Shown here: positions 15,908 to 24,162 of the stretch, piece after piece
Layout: every line of letters begins with the position of its first letter
Position numbering within the stretch: position 1 is the first letter of the stretch
NCBI GenBank assembly: GCA_018699735.1
Contig: JABIRP010000203.1
Location: forward strand, 1 to 34,478
Source: Rhodospirillaceae bacterium
Lineage (GTDB): Bacteria; Pseudomonadota; Alphaproteobacteria; Thalassobaculales; Thalassobaculaceae
Length of the DNA stretch: 34,478 nucleotides
Direction of reading: 5' to 3'
Made by a program: the position numbers and the translations under genes
The notes under the pieces: generated by a model
Seen by the model: only the letters and a program-made list of their open reading frames with translations
Database searches by the model: none
Told to the model about the DNA's origin: nothing

Positions 15908-17275
15908 TCAGTCGACACGTTCGATCCCGTATTCCTTAAGCCGACGTTCGAGGCGCGGGCGGCTGATGCCAAGAATTTTGCAGGCCTTTCCTTTGTGCCA
16001 TCCCGTGGTGCGGAGCACCCGCTCAATATGCTCACTCTCCAGGTCCTGCAGGCTGAGGCCCGAACCAACCCGATTTCCACCTGGACCGGTCTGTATCGCT
16101 GAAGTTATAGCGATCTCGTCCGGTAGATCGGCAAGCGTCAAGGCCTCACCGGTCGCCATGACCACGCCCTTCATCAACACATTTTCCAACTGGCGCACGT
16201 TCCCGGGCCAGTCGAAGGCGACCAGCGCCTGCATCACCTCACCGGGCACCCGGCGTACCATGCGGTGGACATTGGCGTTGATCCGTTTAAGCAAATGCTC
16301 GACCAGATAGGGGATGTCTTCACGCCGCTCGTGCAGCGCCGGTAAGTGGATCGAGACCACGTTCAAACGATAGAACAGATCTTCGCGAAACCTGCCGTCA
16401 GCGACCCGAGCCTCCAGGTCCGCGTTGGTCGCGGCGAGAAAACGAGCCTCGCACCTCAGGGTGCGGTCGCTGCCGACGGGTGTGAATTCGCGCGCCTCAA
16501 GCAATCGCAGCAGCTTTCCCTGCATGCGCGGTGACAGCTCTCCGATTTCGTCAAGGAATAGCGTGCCCTTCCCGGCCGTGGAGACCTTGCCTTTCCGCGC
16601 CGAGACGGCTCCGGTGAAAGCACCGCGTTCGTGGCCGAACAACTCGCTCTCCAACAAGGTCTCGACCAACGCGCCGCAATTGACCGCGACGAAAGGCTGA
16701 TCGGCCTCAATACTCGCTTGATGGACCGCGCGGGTCACGAGCTCCTTGCCGCTACCGGACTCGCCCGTAACCAGCACCGTCACCCGGCTTTGCGATACCT
16801 TGGCGATCGATTTGAACACCTCCTGCATCGCCCGGCTACGCCCAATAATCGTCGCCGAAGCATCACCGCCATCGATCACCAATTCGCCCTCGCCGGCATC
16901 GGCTTCCCTATTCTGATCAAGGGCGCGATCGACAGCGGATTCGATTTCATCGATATCGATTGGTTTGGTCACATAGTCGAGCGCGCCCGCGTGCATTGCC
17001 GCAACCGTGCTGTCGAGATCGTGGAAGGCGGTGATCATGATCACTGGCAATCGATCGTAGCGCTCTCGGACCTCGCCAAGCAGAGAAATCCCATCGCGGC
17101 CCGGCATGTGAATATCCGAAATGACGATGTCGTATTGCCCGCTCGCCAGAGCCGCCAGCCCATCATCCGCATCGCTGGCAGTGTCGACCCTGAAGCCGCG
17201 ATCACCAAAATGCAGCGCTAAGGTCCGACAACTGGCTTGCTCGTCGTCAATGATAAGCATGCGTGGCATCGCCAT
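15908..17275 (-). CDS. NtrC-family sigma-54-dependent response regulator (REC-AAA+-HTH)
   Basis: MLIIDDEQAS... receiver with DIVISDIHMPGRDG; Walker A GESGSGKE; GAFTGA sigma-54 contact motif; Fis-type HTH C-terminus (GWHKGKACKILGISRPRLERRLKEYGI). Start moved to ATG 17275 (or 17269). Confidence 0.92.
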   Translation of the reverse strand: MAMPRMLIIDDEQASCRTLALHFGDRGFRVDTASDADDGLAALASGQYDIVISDIHMPGRDGISLLGEVRERYDRLPVIMITAFHDLDSTVAAMHAGALDYVTKPIDIDEIESAVDRALDQNREADAGEGELVIDGGDASATIIGRSRAMQEVFKSIAKVSQSRVTVLVTGESGSGKELVTRAVHQASIEADQPFVAVNCGALVETLLESELFGHERGAFTGAVSARKGKVSTAGKGTLFLDEIGELSPRMQGKLLRLLEAREFTPVGSDRTLRCEARFLAATNADLEARVADGRFREDLFYRLNVVSIHLPALHERREDIPYLVEHLLKRINANVHRMVRRVPGEVMQALVAFDWPGNVRQLENVLMKGVVMATGEALTLADLPDEIAITSAIQTGPGGNRVGSGLSLQDLESEHIERVLRTTGWHKGKACKILGISRPRLERRLKEYGIERVD

Positions 17276-19637
17276 CTTCCTCTCTTGCTTGTCTAGGCTC
17301 GGTCGGCAGTCCGAACGCGACGCTGGTTCCCTCATCGACCACCGAGGAAACCGTGACCTCGCCGCCGTGTTGTTCGACGATACGCTTGACGATTGCCAAG
17401 CCGAGGCCAGTCCCCTTACTACGGGTCGTAAAGAACGGTTCGAACACCTTCTCCAGCGTATCTTTGTCGATCCCGGCGCCACTGTCTTTGATCTGGATCC
17501 AAACCATCGGTTCGGCGGTATCGAGCGCAATCTGGGTTGAAATCTCAATTCTGCCGCCGACTCCAGTAGCCTGGATCGCATTATCGATCAGGTTACGCAC
17601 CACCCCGATGATCTTGGTCTTGTCACAATAGAGCTTCGGCAGACCGTGGTTGTCGCCAGTGTGAACCGAGATTCCTTTGCTCTCGGCAAAGGGCGTTACA
17701 GAGGCCAACGCCTCGATCAGAAGTTGATCGGGATCATGCCAATCGCCCCGCAACCGCTCGGGCCTGGCGAAGCTCAACATATCGCGAACCATGTCTTCCA
17801 TGTACCGGACTTGGTCGAGCCCGATACGACAGTGCTCGTTCTGGACATCGTCTCCGGCCACGCCACGCCGAGACAAAATCTGCAGGTTCATCTTGACGGT
17901 GGACAAGGTGTTGCGAAGGTCGTGGGCAATCATGCTCGCCATCCGCCCCATATCGGCCAGGCCCTTGGTTTCGGCAATCTCGCGACTGCGGGCGTCCACT
18001 TCGCGTTCCAATTCGTCCCGATAGGTTCGAGCCAGCGATATATCGCGGTGGATGCCGAGCAGAGCGACGACCTCACCATCCTCGTCATGCACCGGACTGA
18101 TCGTTAGATCTACCGGATAGAGGCGCCCGTTCTTGTGGCGATTGACCAACTCGCCACGCCATGGCTTACCCGCTTCGATACAGGCCCACATCTGGCCATA
18201 AATTTCAGGCGAGGTCTCTTCCGAGCGCAGGATCGACGGGCGTTTGCCGAGAACCTCGGTCGGCGTATAGCCGGTAACGGCTTCGAAGGCCGGATTGGCG
18301 TAGTAAATCATCCCGTCCGGGTCGGCCATGAGAATGGCATCGGCAGCATCCGTCACCGCCTGAGCGAAAGCGCGCAACTCGGTCTCCGAATGCGTCACAC
18401 GAGCTGCCATGATGTTGAACTCCTCGGCCAGCTCACCGATCTCGTCCCTGCTTTCGACCTCGACCACATGGCCGCGCCGTCCCTCGGCAAAATGACGCAC
18501 ACCCGCTCTTAGGCGTTTGATTGGTCGCACCATATGCCAGACCGCGATCACCCCAAGCCCACCGACGACAACAATGCCGGCGAGGCCAGCCAAAAGCAGC
18601 GAACCCAAGGATTCCGACAAAACCGCATAACTCTCTGCTGGGGCCTGCGTTACCACCAAAAACCAAGGCGGCAGATCAACTTCAGCCCGCGCTCGATTGA
18701 TCATCGGAAGCGGCGCCACACAGACCAGCCGGCTCCACAGCAGCCAACGGTCCGCATTCGGCAGCGGAATCCAAAATGCCCCATTCCCAGCGGCAGATTG
18801 CGCAGCGCCAGTCGCGGACGCCGGGATCTCCGGGCGCCGGGCCAAGGCCTGAACCAGGAAGCCACGGGGATCGCCAACTAACGGAACCCCGGCGTAGTCG
18901 ACAAGCACACCTTCTCCGGTTTCGCCAAAGCGGATGGCTGATACGGTCTCGGCAAGCGACGCGATTACCAACTCGGCAACGACGTAGCCCGTGACCGCCA
19001 CGCCGCTCCAGACCGGAACAACGACCGTCATAACGCCCGGGTCACGATTAAGGTCAGCGTAATTGAAGTGCTCGTCCCGCGTCCGCGCCAGTCGCATCCA
19101 GCGACTATCGGCGGCCAAACGGGTGGCAGGTGGCGCGCTGGCCGCGACCAGTAGGCCGCGAAGATCGTAGACCGAAAACCGGCGCACGCGATCGGGCGCC
19201 AAACCAGCCAACACGGACAGACGATAAGAGAGTTGTGGGTGCAGGAACTTTTGACGTTCCGCTTGCGATCCCGCTTCGGTCCATTCGGCAGCAAGTCGTT
19301 GGGCTCGCGCTTCAATCCATTGATCAGGTCGGTTGCGATAATTGGCCACAACCTCAACCGCGACCGCTGTGGTCAGGGGGTCGGTCGCGAGCTTTCGGAT
19401 TGAAACCAGATCGCGTGCAAGTCTGCTCTCAAACTCACCAACGCCATTGCTGGCGATTTGGCAAAACGTTTGAGCCAGGGTCGCTTGGATCGCCGAGACG
19501 CCGGAATAATACGCAACGCCGCCGCCAAATAGCAGCGAGCCCAGCACTCCGAGCACGAACCAAGTGATCAGCCTCCCACCGATCCCAAACAGGCGTCCGC
19601 GCCGCTTTCCACCCTCCCCCGCACGCAAGGGCCTCAT
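17247..19637 (-). CDS. membrane sensor histidine kinase (extracytoplasmic sensor - HAMP - PAS - HisKA - HATPase)
   Basis: Two TM segments flanking a periplasmic domain; HAMP; PAS (YANPAFEAVTGYTPTEVLGKRPSIL...); H-box MASMIAHDLRNTLSTVKMNL; DTLEKVFEPFFTTRSKGTGLGLAIVKRIVEQHGG. Confidence 0.92.
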   Translation of the reverse strand: MRPLRAGEGGKRRGRLFGIGGRLITWFVLGVLGSLLFGGGVAYYSGVSAIQATLAQTFCQIASNGVGEFESRLARDLVSIRKLATDPLTTAVAVEVVANYRNRPDQWIEARAQRLAAEWTEAGSQAERQKFLHPQLSYRLSVLAGLAPDRVRRFSVYDLRGLLVAASAPPATRLAADSRWMRLARTRDEHFNYADLNRDPGVMTVVVPVWSGVAVTGYVVAELVIASLAETVSAIRFGETGEGVLVDYAGVPLVGDPRGFLVQALARRPEIPASATGAAQSAAGNGAFWIPLPNADRWLLWSRLVCVAPLPMINRARAEVDLPPWFLVVTQAPAESYAVLSESLGSLLLAGLAGIVVVGGLGVIAVWHMVRPIKRLRAGVRHFAEGRRGHVVEVESRDEIGELAEEFNIMAARVTHSETELRAFAQAVTDAADAILMADPDGMIYYANPAFEAVTGYTPTEVLGKRPSILRSEETSPEIYGQMWACIEAGKPWRGELVNRHKNGRLYPVDLTISPVHDEDGEVVALLGIHRDISLARTYRDELEREVDARSREIAETKGLADMGRMASMIAHDLRNTLSTVKMNLQILSRRGVAGDDVQNEHCRIGLDQVRYMEDMVRDMLSFARPERLRGDWHDPDQLLIEALASVTPFAESKGISVHTGDNHGLPKLYCDKTKIIGVVRNLIDNAIQATGVGGRIEISTQIALDTAEPMVWIQIKDSGAGIDKDTLEKVFEPFFTTRSKGTGLGLAIVKRIVEQHGGEVTVSSVVDEGTSVAFGLPTEPRQAREEDGDATHAYH

Positions 19638-19746
19638 GGGCGAAACCTTGGTTTGGGGTTGATCTTGCAGTCAGATTACACAAACCATCATATAACATGA
19701 TAGCTTTTGCAACTGTCCCTTTGTCGCGGGGCTGACGGGAGATCAA

Positions 19747-20487
19747 GTGATAGACACGTCACCCTCACGAATATTGCTCCGAGCACTTCGGCTGACGGCT
19801 TTGTTTCCCAGCATAATGATGGCAGGCGCTATGGCAGGCGCTGAAGCGGCGGACAGTTCGGTATACGGGCAGGTCCTGGCAGGCCCACATCATCCACAGG
19901 TCGAGCGCTACATCATCGCGAAGGATGTCGATGTATGTGGTACCGGCTATCGCGACGTCCCGCTGGTCCGCACACAAGGTGACGCATTGCTCGACACCGT
20001 CGTTATCCTGGAAGGTGTTAAAGGCGGGCGGCGCTTCCCGGCAGCGGCCAGGAAAGTGACGATCAACCAAAGCGCCTGCAGCTTCGAGCCCAATGTCGTG
20101 GTTCTAATGCAAGGCGGTGAGTTGGAAGTGATCAACTCCGACCCGGTGTTGCACAATATCCATGTCAATGAGATGACCTTGAGCGGGCCCGTAACCCGGA
20201 TGAATGTTTCCCAACCAGAGAAGGGCGGGATCGTGACGAGAACATTCGAGTTGAATCAAGGAACAGCCCTTAAACTCACCTGCCATGCACATAGTTTTAT
20301 GCACGCCCATGTCTTCATCGCCCGGACGCCCTACTACGCGATGGTTGATTCACACGGTCGTTTCAAGATTGACGGCGTCCCAGCCGGAAAATACACGCTG
20401 CGCACGTGGCACCCGTATTTGGGAGAGAGACGAATGATCCTGCAGGTAAAGGACGGCGGACAGCAAGACATTCAGGTAGAGTATTGA
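19747..20487 (+). CDS. exported cupredoxin-like (amicyanin-like) protein, paralog of 6849-7628
   Basis: GTG start with upstream GGGAG; signal peptide; DVDVCGTGYRDV; VLHNIHVNEM; LTCHAHSFMHAHV (C-X2-H-X2-M); VPAGKYTLRTWHPYLG. Confidence 0.75.
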   Translation: MIDTSPSRILLRALRLTALFPSIMMAGAMAGAEAADSSVYGQVLAGPHHPQVERYIIAKDVDVCGTGYRDVPLVRTQGDALLDTVVILEGVKGGRRFPAAARKVTINQSACSFEPNVVVLMQGGELEVINSDPVLHNIHVNEMTLSGPVTRMNVSQPEKGGIVTRTFELNQGTALKLTCHAHSFMHAHVFIARTPYYAMVDSHGRFKIDGVPAGKYTLRTWHPYLGERRMILQVKDGGQQDIQVEY

Positions 20488-20507
20488 TATATCCGTGATT
20501 TTCGCTC

Positions 20508-21497
20508 TCAAACCCAATCGGCAACGTTTAAGCAGATGCGATCCTTGAGAGGTTGCTGCGCGGCCGCCCGATCCAGTTCCGGGCGTTGGTGATACCAGCC
20601 TATTTGTGCCAAATCACGGATCAGCATGAACATTGGCAGAAGTTCCAGATCCGCATCCGAGATCGTGCGAACTGACTTGTAGCCAGCGATGCAGGCGTCG
20701 CGGAACACGGCAAAATCGGGGTGGTCCTGATAGGTAACCAGAGCCACGGCGAGGTCGTATTGGTGCCAACCGAACCCTGCATCGTCGAAATCAATCACCG
20801 TCGTATCCGCCCCGTCGATCAGCACGTTGTGGGAATGCAGGTCGGCATGAATCAGGCTGAATGTCCGCGCCGGCTTACCGTAGCGGGACAGTTCCGCGTG
20901 CAGCCGGTCGCGAACCGCGAGCAGCATGGCGCGCTCGGCTGGCGAGAATATCGCGTGATCCCAAAACGGACCCCAGAATGGCTCAGGCCCCATGAGCCCG
21001 TCGGCGTCGAGCTTGTGCCTTTGAAATCCGGCGGGTGGTGTCCAACCGATCGCCTGGTTGTGCATCGACGCCATTGTCGCCCCCATGCGCGCGAAGTAGT
21101 CGGCACTAGCGGCAACGTCGGTTTCACGCGAGACCATATCGGCAAGCAGTTCGCCTTCCGCCCAACGCGCGAGGCCGGCCCAGCGACGTTCTCCGGTCTC
21201 GGCGACTTCGATCTCGGCAAAGCTCTCGCCTGCCGGCGTCAGCAAGACGTCGGGAGCCGCTATGCCGGCCTGAACCAGAGCCCGGGTCCACATATGCTCC
21301 GATCTTAAAGCTGCAATGTCGTGATACCCGGGACGGTGAAGCCGCAGGACAAGAGGAGACCCATCGCGGGCATCTGTCGCGCGGAAGGTCACGTTCTCAC
21401 CCAGATTGACGAAGCTCAGGTCTGCAGGTTCCACCCCAAACGCCGTCAGCGCCCGGCGCGCTGCCTTTTCATAAGCCCTTTCTGGCAGTGGGTTCAT
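20508..21497 (-). CDS. aminoglycoside phosphotransferase / homoserine-kinase-like family kinase
   Basis: LIHADLHSHNVLIDG (HxDxxxxN) and VIDFDDAGFGWHQYDLAVAL. Confidence 0.82.
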   Translation of the reverse strand: MNPLPERAYEKAARRALTAFGVEPADLSFVNLGENVTFRATDARDGSPLVLRLHRPGYHDIAALRSEHMWTRALVQAGIAAPDVLLTPAGESFAEIEVAETGERRWAGLARWAEGELLADMVSRETDVAASADYFARMGATMASMHNQAIGWTPPAGFQRHKLDADGLMGPEPFWGPFWDHAIFSPAERAMLLAVRDRLHAELSRYGKPARTFSLIHADLHSHNVLIDGADTTVIDFDDAGFGWHQYDLAVALVTYQDHPDFAVFRDACIAGYKSVRTISDADLELLPMFMLIRDLAQIGWYHQRPELDRAAAQQPLKDRICLNVADWV

Positions 21498-22777
21498 ACG
21501 GCGAGTTCGGCAATCGTTTCATCCCAGGCAATCAAGAACGCCGACGCGTCCGCTTGCGAAAAGGACAGCGGCGGGCGGATCTTCACGACATTGGCGAAGG
21601 CACCGGCATTGCTGGTCAGGAAACCCTTGTCCTTTAGTCGGTTGATTATCCGCTTGGCGAGGTCCGTATCAGGCACATTGTTCTCGGGCTCGACCATCTC
21701 GACACCGATGAACAGGCCGTGGCCGCGCACGTCACCAATTGTATTGCTGGCCCCCTTGCGCTGGGTCAGCGAGGCCTTAAGTGCGGCGCCGACGGTCGCA
21801 ACATTGCCGGCCAGGTCGCGTTGCTCGATCTCATCCAGCACCGCCAACCCGACCGCTGCTTGCAGTGGCGAGGAGCCGCTGGTGTTGAAGTAGCGGGTCT
21901 TGGCGCGGAAGGTTTCGACCAGCGCGCGACTGGCCGCGGTGGCGGCGAGCGGCAGCCCGTTGCCCATCGGCTTTCCGGTGACGACAATATCTGGGGTAAA
22001 ACCGGTCACATCATAGCCCCACCATTGGCCGGTGCGGGCGTAGCCGGCCTGCACTTCGTCGGAAATCACCAGGCCGCCCGCCTCGTGGACCATCGACGCA
22101 GCACGGTCCATGAACCCGGCGGGAATATCGGGCAAGCCTTCATTTGCAAGGATCGAGCAAACGATCATCGCCGCGACGCCTTCCCCGGAGGCCTGTAGGT
22201 CTGCGATCGCAGCGGCGAGCTTCTCCAGATACGCCTCGCACAGGTCGTTCTCGCTTAGACCGGAAGCGATCGGCCGGTATTTTTCGGGAAAGGGGAAAGC
22301 GCGAACAGACGGATTCGGTGACGCCTGCTGGCCGAGGCGGGTGAGCGCGCCAACCAGCTCGCTGTTGCCGTGGTATGTCGCGTCCGTACAGATCAGGCCC
22401 CGATTGCCCGTCGCGAAACGCGCCATGCGCAGCGCAATCTCATTGGCCTCAGTGCCACTACAGCTGATGATCACGCTTTCGATCTGCGCCCCATGCAATG
22501 CGGCAAGGCGCTCACAGAAGGTCACAACGGATTCGTGTAGATATCGGCTATGCACATTCAGCGTGGCCTGCTGCCGCGCCATTGCCTCGACCACGCGCGG
22601 GTTGGCATGACCAACACAGGGAACATTGTTGTACATATCGACATAGCGGCGGTCCTCTGCGTCGTATAGGTAAACGCCCTCGCCGCGAACGATGTGCAGG
22701 GGTTGCTCGTAGAACAAGGGCGCGCCCGCGCCGAGTGCCTGTGTCCGACGGGTAAGCAGGTCTGTCGTGCTGGTCAT
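21494..22777 (-). CDS. class III PLP-dependent aminotransferase (or phospho-lyase of the same fold)
   Basis: GVYLYDAEDRRYVDMYNNVPCVGHANP; LVISDEVQAGYARTGQWWGYD; IVVTGKPMGNGLPLAA; 4-nt overlap with the downstream kinase. Confidence 0.87.
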   Translation of the reverse strand: MTSTTDLLTRRTQALGAGAPLFYEQPLHIVRGEGVYLYDAEDRRYVDMYNNVPCVGHANPRVVEAMARQQATLNVHSRYLHESVVTFCERLAALHGAQIESVIISCSGTEANEIALRMARFATGNRGLICTDATYHGNSELVGALTRLGQQASPNPSVRAFPFPEKYRPIASGLSENDLCEAYLEKLAAAIADLQASGEGVAAMIVCSILANEGLPDIPAGFMDRAASMVHEAGGLVISDEVQAGYARTGQWWGYDVTGFTPDIVVTGKPMGNGLPLAATAASRALVETFRAKTRYFNTSGSSPLQAAVGLAVLDEIEQRDLAGNVATVGAALKASLTQRKGASNTIGDVRGHGLFIGVEMVEPENNVPDTDLAKRIINRLKDKGFLTSNAGAFANVVKIRPPLSFSQADASAFLIAWDETIAELAV

Positions 22778-22931
22778 GTATCCTCCAGAGGACGGAAAGG
22801 AGATTGTACGAGGTGTTGATACAGCACCTGCCAGACACCCCGATGCACTTGCGCACGGTGGTGCAGATGATGTCGAATTGCAAGCAGTGAGACCTTAACT
22901 TATTCCGACAAAACATGGGCAGAGAGCGGCG

Positions 22932-23312
22932 ATGATCAATTCAGATAGAGAGGTTGCTCACCAAGTCGCACCGCGCCTTCGTGCGTATCTCCGAACACTT
23001 GCCAAGCAACGCCTCTTCGTCACCTATCGAGACGCGGCCAAGGCGTTGGCGTTGACCCCACCGAACACCATCCAACAAGTGACGGAAGCGTTGGAGCATC
23101 TCATGGCCGAGGACGCGGCGACCGATCGGCCTTTCATAGCCGCCCTCGTCATCAGCAAGGCACGGGGCGGCCTGCCAGCGCCAAGATTCTTTGAATGTGC
23201 CGCCCGTTTGGGGCGCTTTAAAGGAAATGCCGCAGGGCCGGAAGCCGGGACTTTTCACGCGGCGGAGTTCAGTTCTGCGGCCACGTTTTGGGGCGCTGCA
23301 CCGGAGACCTAA
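22932..23312 (+). CDS. hypothetical protein, 126 aa
   Basis: Intact ORF downstream of a divergent intergenic region; C-terminal LVISKARGGLPAPRFFECAARLGRF; no family confidently recognised. Confidence 0.6.
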   Translation: MINSDREVAHQVAPRLRAYLRTLAKQRLFVTYRDAAKALALTPPNTIQQVTEALEHLMAEDAATDRPFIAALVISKARGGLPAPRFFECAARLGRFKGNAAGPEAGTFHAAEFSSAATFWGAAPET

Positions 23313-24106
23313 TATGTGGCGGGAGTTACGGGATTTCGACGCAAAAATTCAAGGACGATGCGGTTGAACTCTTCAGGTGATTCCCAATACGCCGCGTGCC
23401 CCACCTCAGGCAAAGTCACAAGTTCGCGGTTGGGCAAGTGCTCGGCTATCAGGCGCTGCAGCGGTGGCGGAGCGTAAAGATCAGCCTCGCCTGTCAGTAA
23501 CAAAACTGGCGTCCGCAGTTTTTCCATCGCGGCCCAAGTCACATCCACGCCGGACGGCTGCACGAAAACGCCATTTGGTTTGGCGCGCTTTTCAAGGGAA
23601 GCAAAAAGCGCAACACCATCGGGATTGCTTGCGCGATATGACGGACCCAACTCCAAGAATTCGGTCGAGACATATTGCCTGATGCCCGCGATGCCGAGCC
23701 GATCATAAAGGGCTCGCCACTCTTCTTCCTGCGGCGCCACGATCGTACCCGCCAATACCAGCGAGCGTACGCTTTCTGGGTGAGCAATCGCATAGGCCAT
23801 GGCCGTGATACCCCCCGCCGCTGCTCCCAGGAAATGCGCTTTTTTGACGTCCAGGAACGCAAGCATGGCAGCGAGGTCTCCGGCTGACGTACCACGATCA
23901 GCGTCGTTTCCGACTTCGGACCTGTACGTGCCCCGGCGGGAATAGGCGATGACGCGGTACCCAGCCTCGGCGAAAGCGGCTCTCTGATTGTCCCAGATTT
24001 GGCAACTTTGCGACGCTGGATGGCAGAGTACCAGCGGTTCGCCATCGCCGCCCATATCCCAATACCAGAGCCTGACTCCAGGCGTTGTTGCGAAACCTTC
24101 AATCAT
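23309..24106 (-). CDS. alpha/beta hydrolase
   Basis: LVLCHPASQSCQIWDNQRAAFAEAGYRVIAYSRRG; HFLGAAAGGITAMAYAIAHPESVRSLVLAG; C-terminal LPEVGHAAYWESPEEFNRIVLEFL. Confidence 0.82.
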   Translation of the reverse strand: MIEGFATTPGVRLWYWDMGGDGEPLVLCHPASQSCQIWDNQRAAFAEAGYRVIAYSRRGTYRSEVGNDADRGTSAGDLAAMLAFLDVKKAHFLGAAAGGITAMAYAIAHPESVRSLVLAGTIVAPQEEEWRALYDRLGIAGIRQYVSTEFLELGPSYRASNPDGVALFASLEKRAKPNGVFVQPSGVDVTWAAMEKLRTPVLLLTGEADLYAPPPLQRLIAEHLPNRELVTLPEVGHAAYWESPEEFNRIVLEFLRRNPVTPATY

Positions 24107-24162
24107 GGACTTCCGATCAACGAACGAACGACGTCACTTTACTTTGCGTCTGACGACCTAGC

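Noticed and set aside
19638-19746. Possible sigma-54 promoter for the divergent cupredoxin gene (TTTTGCAA near 19706)
   Set aside because: No GG at the required spacing upstream; only a short ATCAT-ATAAC-ATGAT inverted repeat (19687-19701) is present.
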